Source: Alphaproteobacteria bacterium
GTDB lineage: Bacteria > Pseudomonadota > Alphaproteobacteria > Sphingomonadales > Sphingomonadaceae
DNA length: 5,295 nucleotides
Reading direction: 5' to 3'
Assembly (NCBI GenBank): GCA_005882415.1
Contig: VBAE01000035.1
Location: 1-5,295, forward strand
Shown here in pieces: positions 1 to 5,295 of this stretch. A program made the position numbers and the translations under genes. The notes under the pieces are model-generated. The model was not told where the DNA came from. It was given only the letters and a program-made list of their open reading frames with translations, and did not search any database. Within the stretch, counting starts at the first letter, position 1; each line of letters begins with the position of its first letter.

Positions 1-770
1 CCGATTACGGCGCCGAGCATCTGGTGCGCGAGATCAACACGTCCGCCGCGCGGATCATCGCCGAGGTCGCGGATTCTGAGGCTCAGAAGGACGGCCGCAA
101 GCGCTTCGTCGCGGGCGCGCTCGGGCCGACCAACAAGACGCTGTCGCTGTCGCCCAACGTCAACGATCCCGGCTATCGCGAGATCGACTTCGACACCCTC
201 TCAGACGTCTATGTCGAGCAGATCGAGAGCCTGGTCGAAGGCGGCGCCGAGATCGTGCTGATCGAAACGGTGTTCGACACTCTCAACGCCAAGGCCGCGA
301 TCCACGCCGCCCGCCGGGTCGACCGCGAGCTCCCGATCATGCTGTCGATGACCATCACCGACCTCTCCGGCCGCAACCTCTCCGGCCATTCGATCGAGGC
401 CTTCTGGGCCTCGGTCCGCCACGCCAGGCCGCTGTCGATCGGGCTCAACTGCTCGTTCGGTGCCGGTCAGCTGCGCGCCCATGTCGCAGCCCTCTCCGCC
501 ATCGCCGACACGCTCATCATGGCCTATCCCAATGCCGGCCTCCCCAACGATCTCGGCGCCTATGACGAGGGGCCGGAGACCACCGCCGCGCAGGTGCGCG
601 AATGGGCCGAGCAGGGCATCGTCAACATCGTCGGCGGCTGCTGCGGCACCACCCCCGCCCACATTGCCGCCATCGCGCGCGCGGTGGAGGGCTTTGCGCC
701 CCGCACCCTCGCCAAGCCCACGAGCCGAACCCTCCTCGCCGGCATCGAGCCGATGATCCTCGCCGCATAA
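1..770 (+). CDS. metH: Methionine synthase, homocysteine-binding half (split MetH), 5'-truncated by window edge
   Basis: This is the N-terminal module of cobalamin-dependent methionine synthase, a zinc-dependent TIM barrel that binds and activates homocysteine in the cytoplasm. The first complete codon is at base 3 and 255 codons are visible. The module is usually about 340-350 residues, so roughly the first 90 are missing. The three zinc-ligand cysteines are present: one in GLNCSFG (codon 450-452) and the adjacent pair in VGGCCGTTP (codons 639-644). Other family blocks are GPTNKTLSLSP, ETVFDTLNAKAA and AYPNAGLPN. The protein ends TLLAGIEPMILAA then TAA. E. coli MetH has a similar 'SGLEP' sequence just before its folate module, so the stop falls at the natural domain linker. 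The protein cannot make methionine alone; its partner is the catalytic half starting 120 bases downstream. A stand-alone betaine- or S-methylmethionine-homocysteine methyltransferase is less likely because of that neighbour. Confidence 0.95.
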   Translation, partial: DYGAEHLVREINTSAARIIAEVADSEAQKDGRKRFVAGALGPTNKTLSLSPNVNDPGYREIDFDTLSDVYVEQIESLVEGGAEIVLIETVFDTLNAKAAIHAARRVDRELPIMLSMTITDLSGRNLSGHSIEAFWASVRHARPLSIGLNCSFGAGQLRAHVAALSAIADTLIMAYPNAGLPNDLGAYDEGPETTAAQVREWAEQGIVNIVGGCCGTTPAHIAAIARAVEGFAPRTLAKPTSRTLLAGIEPMILAA

Positions 771-866
771 CGTCACCCCGGACTTGATCCGGGGTCCATG
801 AACACAGGTCTAAGAGAACTCGCCTCGAACCGTGTTCATGGATGCCGGATCAAGTCCGGCATGACG
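771..866. repeat. REP-like nested palindrome between the two metH halves
   Basis: Bases 771-805 and 832-866 form an inverted repeat of 35-base arms with 31 of 35 positions pairing, around a 26-base centre. Each arm also folds alone: 775-782 with 788-795 (8 bp, loop CTTGA) and 842-849 with 855-862 (8 bp, loop TCAAG). The four arm-to-arm mismatches fall at two base pairs of the small hairpins and are compensatory: C-G and C-G in the left hairpin, T-A and G-C at the equivalent places in the right. This suggests that the small hairpins are the unit under constraint. I recognise the core GGACTTGATCC as a repeat scattered between genes in many alphaproteobacteria; that is recall, not a search. It starts on the base after the upstream stop codon, so it could protect or attenuate the metH transcript. 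It lacks a T-run and is not a classical terminator. Confidence 0.85.
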
Positions 867-890
867 AAGAAACAAAGAAACCCAGAACCA
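867..890 (+). promoter_or_regulatory. A-rich, T-free leader before the catalytic metH start
   Basis: The 24 bases between the palindrome and ATG 891 contain 15 A and no T, a sharp contrast with the GC-rich surroundings. No AGGAGG-like site is visible; only purine-rich AAGAAA and AAAGAAA stretches precede the start. An unstructured A-rich leader can serve as a ribosome (protein S1) landing site. That role is inference, but such a leader would be useful directly after a strong hairpin. Confidence 0.35.
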
Positions 891-3512
891 ATGGCCACCG
901 TACCGATGCCCGAGACCAGTTCCGCCTCCTCCTCCTTCGTCAATATCGGCGAACGCACCAACGTCACCGGCTCGGCCAAATTCAAGAAGCTGATCATGGC
1001 CGGGGATTACTCCGCTGCGGTCGAGGTCGCGCGCAGCCAGGTCGAGAACGGCGCTCAGGTCGTCGACGTCAACATGGACGAGGGCCTGCTCGACGCCGAA
1101 TATGCGATGACCACCTTCCTGAAGCTGATTGCCGCCGAGCCGGACATCGCCCGGGTGCCGATCATGATCGACAGCTCGAAGTGGAGCGTGATCGAGGCGG
1201 GGCTGAAATGCGTCTCGGGCAAGCCGATCGTCAATTCGATCAGCATGAAGGAGGGGGAGGAGGAATTCCTCGCCCACGCCCGCAAGGTCCGCGACTATGG
1301 CGCGGCGGTCGTCGTCATGGCCTTCGACGAGGTCGGCCAGGCCGATACCAAGGAGCGCAAGGTCGAAATCTGCGCCCGCGCCTATGAGCTGCTGACCCGC
1401 GACGGCTTCCCGCCCGAGGACATCATCTTCGATCCCAACGTCTTCGCCGTCGCCACCGGGATCGACGAGCACCGCCGCTACGCTTTGGACTTCATCGAGG
1501 CCTGCCGCGAGATCAAGGCGCGCTGCCCGCACGTCCACATTTCGGGCGGCCTCTCGAACCTGTCCTTCTCCTTCCGCGGCAACGAGCCGGTGCGCCGGGC
1601 GATGCACTCGGTCTTTCTCTTCCACGCCATCCCCGCCGGGCTCGACATGGCGATCGTCAACGCCGGCCAGCTCGACGTCTACGACACGATCGACCCGGAG
1701 CTTCGCGAGGCCTGCGAGGACGTCATCCTCGACCGGCGCGACGATTCGACCGAGCGGCTGGTCGAGCTCGCCGAGAAATATCGCGGCTCCGATCCGGTGC
1801 GCGAGAAGGCGGAGGCCGAGTGGCGCGGCTGGCCGGTCGGCAAGCGCCTCGAACATGCGCTGGTCAAGGGCATCGACGCGTTCGTCGTCGAGGATACCGA
1901 AGAGGCGCGGCTCGTGGCGGACCGTCCGATCCATGTCATCGAAGGTCCGCTGATGGACGGCATGAACGTGGTCGGGGACCTGTTCGGATCGGGCAAGATG
2001 TTCCTCCCCCAGGTCGTCAAATCGGCCCGCGTGATGAAGAAGGCCGTCGCCCATCTCATTCCTTTCATCGAGGCTGAGAAGGAGAAGAGCGGAGCCACCG
2101 CCGGCAAGGGCCGGATCGTCATGGCCACCGTCAAGGGCGACGTCCACGACATCGGTAAGAACATCGTCGGTGTCGTCCTGCAGTGCAACGGCTTCGAAGT
2201 CATCGACCTCGGCGTCATGGTCCCCTGGCAGGACATCCTCAAATCCGCGAGCGACAATAATGCCGACATGATCGGCCTCTCCGGCCTCATCACCCCGTCG
2301 CTGGACGAGATGGTGACGGTGGCGGGCGAGATGCAGCGCGCGGGTCTCAGCGTCCCGCTCCTCATCGGCGGCGCCACCACCAGCAAGGTCCACACCGCAC
2401 TGCGGATCGATCCGGCTTATGACGGCCCCGTCCTCCACGTCCTCGACGCCAGCCGCGCGGTCGGGGTCGCCTCCTCGCTCGTCTCCGACACCCAACGCGA
2501 GCCGCTGATCTTGAAGACCGCCGAGGATTATGAGGCGACCCGCATCGCCCGCGCCCGCTCCGGCCAGAGCGAGCTTTCGTCGCTCGATGAGGCCCGAGCC
2601 AACGGCTTCGCCTACGACCCCGCCGGCAAGGCTCCGCCCCCCGCGCGGCCGGGCCTGCACAGCTTCGGCGAATGGCCGCTCCGCGACCTTCGCGCATCGA
2701 TCGACTGGACGCCCTTCTTCCGTGCCTGGGAGCTTGCCGGAAACTATCCCGCCATCCTTGACGACGAAGTGGTGGGGGAGAGCGCGCGCAGCCTGTTCAA
2801 CGACGCCAATGCGATGCTCGACAAGATCATCGCGGAGCATTGGCTGACCGCGCGCGGCACCGTCGGCCTGTGGCGCTGCCGCCGCGACGGCGACGACGTC
2901 CACGTCCTCGCCTCGAACGAGGAGACCTTGGTCCCCTTCCTCCGCCAGCAGGTCAAGAAGCGCGAGGGGAGGGCGAACATGTCGCTCGCCGACTTCATCG
3001 ACCCGTCGGGCGAGGACTGGATCGGCGGTTTCGCCGTCGCCATCCACGGACTCGACGTCCATTTGGCGCGTTTCAAGGCCGAGAATGACGATTATTCGGA
3101 CATCCTCCTGAAAGCGCTGGCGGACCGCTTGGCGGAAAGCTTCGCCGAAACCCTCCACGCCCACGTCCGCAACAGCGTCTGGGGCTATGCCGAGGAGCAT
3201 CTCACCAACCAGCAGCTGATCCGCGAGAATTACACCGGCATCCGCCCCGCGCCCGGCTACCCGGCCTGCCCCGACCACAGCTTGAAGCCAGTGCTGTTCG
3301 AGATGCTCGGCGGCGAGCCGGCGGGCGTGACGCTGACCGAGAGCTTCGCAATGCTGCCGACCTCGGCCGTCTCCGGCTTCTACTTCGCCCACCGCGACAG
3401 CCAATATTTCGGAGTCGCCCGCATCGGCCGTGACCAGCTCGAAGATTACGCGGCCCGCCGCCGCGTGCCGCTGGAGGAAGCGGAGCGCTGGCTCCGCCCC
3501 AACCTCGATTAG
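891..3512 (+). CDS. metH: Methionine synthase, cobalamin-dependent catalytic half (folate, B12 and activation modules)
   Basis: This 873-residue protein matches the E. coli MetH part that follows the homocysteine module (about 870 residues). It transfers the methyl of 5-methyl-THF via cobalamin to homocysteine held by the partner protein. Approximate modules: pterin-binding barrel 16-305 (GERTNVTGS 20-28, NMDEG 61-65, IDSS 93-96, FDPN 180-183); four-helix cobalamin cap 305-400, with F365 and L372 at the positions of E. coli F708 and L715; B12 Rossmann domain 400-555, with DVHDIG 417-422 where H419 is the lower cobalt ligand, and S464 and S470 in LSGLITPS; AdoMet-binding reactivation domain 556-873, with D605 in DWTPFF and RPAPGY 785-790. 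All key residues are intact. I chose ATG 891 because an in-frame ATG at 798 lies inside the palindrome and would add non-homologous residues; ATG 861 and 906 are alternatives. No clear Shine-Dalgarno is seen. Confidence 0.95.
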   Translation: MATVPMPETSSASSSFVNIGERTNVTGSAKFKKLIMAGDYSAAVEVARSQVENGAQVVDVNMDEGLLDAEYAMTTFLKLIAAEPDIARVPIMIDSSKWSVIEAGLKCVSGKPIVNSISMKEGEEEFLAHARKVRDYGAAVVVMAFDEVGQADTKERKVEICARAYELLTRDGFPPEDIIFDPNVFAVATGIDEHRRYALDFIEACREIKARCPHVHISGGLSNLSFSFRGNEPVRRAMHSVFLFHAIPAGLDMAIVNAGQLDVYDTIDPELREACEDVILDRRDDSTERLVELAEKYRGSDPVREKAEAEWRGWPVGKRLEHALVKGIDAFVVEDTEEARLVADRPIHVIEGPLMDGMNVVGDLFGSGKMFLPQVVKSARVMKKAVAHLIPFIEAEKEKSGATAGKGRIVMATVKGDVHDIGKNIVGVVLQCNGFEVIDLGVMVPWQDILKSASDNNADMIGLSGLITPSLDEMVTVAGEMQRAGLSVPLLIGGATTSKVHTALRIDPAYDGPVLHVLDASRAVGVASSLVSDTQREPLILKTAEDYEATRIARARSGQSELSSLDEARANGFAYDPAGKAPPPARPGLHSFGEWPLRDLRASIDWTPFFRAWELAGNYPAILDDEVVGESARSLFNDANAMLDKIIAEHWLTARGTVGLWRCRRDGDDVHVLASNEETLVPFLRQQVKKREGRANMSLADFIDPSGEDWIGGFAVAIHGLDVHLARFKAENDDYSDILLKALADRLAESFAETLHAHVRNSVWGYAEEHLTNQQLIRENYTGIRPAPGYPACPDHSLKPVLFEMLGGEPAGVTLTESFAMLPTSAVSGFYFAHRDSQYFGVARIGRDQLEDYAARRRVPLEEAERWLRPNLD

Positions 3513-3517
3513 CGAAA

Positions 3518-3553
3518 GCCCCGCAGCCCGTCCCGCCTTGGGGCGCTGCCCCC
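3518..3553 (+). terminator. GC-rich foldable segment after metH, possible weak terminator
   Basis: GGGGC at 3540-3544 can pair with GCCCC at 3548-3552 (5 bp, loop of 3) or with GCCCC at 3518-3522, so the two folds exclude each other. GCAGC 3523-3527 can also pair with GCTGC 3545-3549. No T-run follows (GTTAACCTCCTTT), so intrinsic termination is doubtful. It is the only structured element in the 94-base gap between metH and the next gene, in which I see no gene. Confidence 0.22.
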
Positions 3554-3606
3554 GTTAACCTCCTTTGCCCCTCGACTTCGTGGCTGCGGAGCGCGAGCGG
3601 GAGAGG

Positions 3607-4539
3607 ATGAGACAGACGATCGCACTCCTCTTCCTCTTCGCCGCGTCTGCTAGCGCGGCCCAGGCCGGCGCCGCCCCCTTCACGATCCGCGAGAGCGGCG
3701 CCGGCTACATGACGCTTCAGGACGCGGTCTCGGCGATCGGGGGCGGGCAGGGGACGATCGTCATCGCTCCGGGCCGCTACCGCCAATGCGCGGTTCAGGA
3801 GGCGGGGCGGGTGACCTACGCCGCCGCCCAGCCCGGCACCGCCATCCTCGACGGCGTCGCTTGCCAGGGCAAGGCGGCCCTCGTGCTCGACGGCGCCTCG
3901 GCGACTGTGGAAGGCCTCATCTTTCAGAACATCCGCGTCGAGGACGGCAACGGCGCCGGCATCCGCCTCCAGAAGGGCGACTTGACCGTCCGCGAGAGCA
4001 TGTTCCGCAATTCCGAAAGCGGCATCCTCTCCCACGACGACAGCGGAGCGACCATCCGGATCGACCGTTCCACCTTCTCCGGCCTCGGCCGCTGCGACCG
4101 CGGTCTCGACTGCGCGCACAGCATCTACATCGGCGACTATGGCAATCTGATCGTCGAGCGCTCCCGCTTCGAGCGCGGCATGGGCGGTCATTATGTGAAG
4201 ACCCGCGCGGCCCGAATCGAAGTCACCGATTCGAGCTTCGACGACACCGCCGGCCACGCCACCAATTACATGATCGACCTGTCCAACGGCGCCACCGGCA
4301 CCATCGCCCGCAACATCTTCGTCCAGGGCAAGGACAAGGAGAATTACTCCGCCTTCATCATGGTCGCCGCGGAAGGCGCCAGGCACAGCTCGCGCGGCCT
4401 CGCCATCTCCGGCAACGACGCCTCGATCGCCCCCGGCATCGACCGCTCCACCGCCTTCGTGGCCGAAATGGAGGCCGCCGACGTGAACATAGGCCCCAAC
4501 CGCCTCGGTCCCCGGATCCAGAAGTTCCAGCAGCGGTAG
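3607..4539 (+). CDS. Exported right-handed parallel beta-helix protein, substrate unknown
   Basis: This 310-residue protein starts with a signal peptide: MRQ, a hydrophobic stretch (TIALLFLFAASASA), and a likely cut after AQA at residue 20. That supports ATG 3607 over an in-frame TTG at 3565; a purine-rich GGGAGAGG lies just upstream of the ATG. The body has the recurring strand-turn pattern of a pectate-lyase-like beta-helix. Six short blocks of the type TVRESMF / IVERSRF / EVTDSSF end in Phe at residues 106, 133, 157, 188, 211 and 238, a spacing of 23-31 residues. Four cysteines (61, 86, 163, 169) could form two disulfides in the periplasm. HSIYIG (171-176), GHYVKTRA (194-201), IDLSNG (223-228) and EN (245-246) recall blocks I associate with an uncharacterised alphaproteobacterial beta-helix family. 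Enzymes with this fold include polysaccharide lyases, hydrolases and epimerases, but I cannot assign a reaction. It is 94 bases from metH with no evident functional link. Confidence 0.8.
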   Translation: MRQTIALLFLFAASASAAQAGAAPFTIRESGAGYMTLQDAVSAIGGGQGTIVIAPGRYRQCAVQEAGRVTYAAAQPGTAILDGVACQGKAALVLDGASATVEGLIFQNIRVEDGNGAGIRLQKGDLTVRESMFRNSESGILSHDDSGATIRIDRSTFSGLGRCDRGLDCAHSIYIGDYGNLIVERSRFERGMGGHYVKTRAARIEVTDSSFDDTAGHATNYMIDLSNGATGTIARNIFVQGKDKENYSAFIMVAAEGARHSSRGLAISGNDASIAPGIDRSTAFVAEMEAADVNIGPNRLGPRIQKFQQR

Positions 4540-4564
4540 CTTCCTTCTCGCCACCCGAAACGAT

Positions 4565-4579
4565 GCTATAGGCGGGCGC
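4565..4579 (+). promoter_or_regulatory. TATA-like -10 element close to the GTG start of the DsbD-like gene
   Basis: GCTATAGG lies 8-15 bases before GTG 4580. If GCTATA (4565-4570) is the -10 hexamer, transcription would begin near 4577-4580, giving a leaderless or nearly leaderless mRNA. No convincing -35 box is visible 17 bases upstream; that region (about 4542-4547) reads TCCTTC and almost abuts the stop of the previous gene. The overlapping AGGCGGG (4570-4576) could instead be a ribosome-binding site in a read-through transcript. Both readings are inference. Confidence 0.35.
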
Positions 4580-5295
4580 GTGCTTCGCTTCCTGCTTCTG
4601 ATCCTCCTCGCTTTGATCCCTCTCCAGGCCGCCTCGGCGCAGCTTGGAGGGACGCGCCATATCGAGGCGCATCTGGAGGCGGAGAGCGCTTCCGTCCCCT
4701 CCGGCGGAACCGCGACTTTGGCACTGGTGATGACGCCCGAGCCCGGGTGGCACGGCTATTGGAAGAATCCGGGAGACGCCGGGGTCGAGACCCGGATGGA
4801 GTGGCGGCTTCCCCCCAGGGTGAAGGCGAGCGAGCTCCGCTACCCGGTCCCGGGGCGGCTGCTGATCAGCGGCCTGATGAATTACGTCTATGAGGGACGG
4901 CACGCGCTGCTCGTCGACCTCGCGGTCCCGAAAGGGCTCGCGCCGGGGACCAAGCTCCCCGTCCGCGCCAAGGCCGATTATCTCGTCTGCACCGACCAGG
5001 TCTGCGTCCCCGAAAGCGCCGAGGTGGCCACCGAGCTGACCGTCGGAGCCCCCTCCCCGAACCCGGCGTTCGACGCCTATCGCAAGGCGCTTCCGAGACC
5101 GCTCGAGGCGCAGGCGAAGTTTGAGGTGAAGGCCGGCAAGCTCCGGCTCGCCGTCCCGCTCCCAGCCTCAGTCGCCATCGCCGACCCCTATTTCTACCCG
5201 CTGACCCTCAACGCCGCCCGGTACGCCCCGCCCCAGCAGATCGGCACGAATGGGGACACGCTGATCGTCGAAACCGCGGCGGACGAGGGCGCGGC
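4580..5295 (+). CDS. DsbD/ScsB-like periplasmic disulfide reductase, N-terminal part, truncated by window edge
   Basis: An open frame begins at GTG 4580 and runs off the right edge with 238 complete codons. The start gives a clear signal peptide (MLRF, a Leu/Ile-rich core, cut after ASA at residue 20), and no ATG, GTG or TTG lies in frame in the gap upstream. The exported part matches the DsbD N-terminal (alpha) domain type seen in ScsB-like proteins: PGWHGYWKNPGDAG (55-68), SGLMNYVYEG near 97-106, and a CX4C pair in LVCTDQVCVPES (C137 and C142), the presumed redox-active disulfide. Such proteins normally continue with a CcdA-like membrane domain and a C-terminal thioredoxin domain, and pass electrons from cytoplasmic thioredoxin to periplasmic substrates. 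Those parts lie outside the window, so a full-length DsbD/ScsB is expected but not seen. The gene starts 40 bases after the beta-helix gene on the same strand. Confidence 0.85.
   Translation, partial: MLRFLLLILLALIPLQAASAQLGGTRHIEAHLEAESASVPSGGTATLALVMTPEPGWHGYWKNPGDAGVETRMEWRLPPRVKASELRYPVPGRLLISGLMNYVYEGRHALLVDLAVPKGLAPGTKLPVRAKADYLVCTDQVCVPESAEVATELTVGAPSPNPAFDAYRKALPRPLEAQAKFEVKAGKLRLAVPLPASVAIADPYFYPLTLNAARYAPPQQIGTNGDTLIVETAADEGA

Noticed and set aside
771..866. Intrinsic terminator ending the first metH gene
   Set aside because: The hairpins are stable but no T-run follows either of them; the downstream bases are A-rich on the coding strand and T-free. The two halves are needed together, so co-transcription is more likely.
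771..890. SAM or cobalamin riboswitch before the catalytic metH half
   Set aside because: The region is fully explained by the nested palindrome plus a short A-rich leader. I see no riboswitch core, and any such element would more likely precede the first gene, outside the window.
810..3404. 864-codon open frame on the minus strand, antisense to catalytic metH
   Set aside because: The plus strand has unmistakable MetH homology along the whole length. Long antisense frames are expected in GC-rich genes, and the minus translation shows low-complexity Gly/Asp/Val/Arg composition without a recognisable domain.
3565..3606. TTG 3565 as the start of the beta-helix protein
   Set aside because: It would put 14 mostly charged residues ahead of a good signal peptide. 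ATG 3607 gives a standard signal sequence and has a purine-rich site just upstream.
3202..4554. 450-codon minus-strand open frame spanning the end of metH and the beta-helix gene
   Set aside because: It crosses two well-supported plus-strand genes and a gap, has biased Gly/Ala/Arg composition, and shows no domain.
3786..4571. 261-codon plus-strand frame inside the beta-helix gene
   Set aside because: It is very rich in Arg/His/Pro, typical of an out-of-frame reading of GC-rich coding DNA. The overlapping frame has a signal peptide and rung repeats.

Overview
The window is GC-rich, densely coding DNA with every recognisable gene on the plus strand. It most resembles an alphaproteobacterium, probably a sphingomonad. 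The basis is the high GC codon use, a cobalamin-dependent methionine synthase split into two adjacent genes, an alphaproteobacterial-type REP palindrome containing the core GGACTTGATCC, and a periplasmic DsbD/ScsB-like protein. The genus is an inference from style and recall, not from a database search.

Layout. Bases 1-770 hold the 3' part of the homocysteine-binding half of methionine synthase (MetH); its 5' end lies left of the window. Bases 771-866 are an imperfect 35-base inverted repeat in which each arm also folds into its own hairpin. Bases 891-3512 encode the catalytic half of MetH: folate, cobalamin-cap, cobalamin and activation modules. Bases 3513-3606 are a short gap with a GC-rich foldable segment and no gene. 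Bases 3607-4539 encode an exported right-handed beta-helix protein of unknown substrate. After a 40-base gap with a TATA-like promoter element, bases 4580-5295 hold the 5' part of a DsbD/ScsB-like exported protein that runs off the right edge.

How they work together. The first two genes together make up one complete B12-dependent methionine synthase (homocysteine + 5-methyl-THF to methionine + THF), probably co-transcribed. The two halves lie in the same reading frame. From base 3 to 3512 only the TAA at 768-770 interrupts that frame, and the REP element sits exactly at the break, where fused MetH proteins have a linker. The last two genes are both predicted to be exported. They share no evident pathway with MetH or with each other.

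No wholly new system is evident. The points most worth a second look are the MetH split at a single in-frame stop next to a palindrome, the compensatory base changes in that palindrome, and a conserved-looking polar cluster in the beta-helix protein.
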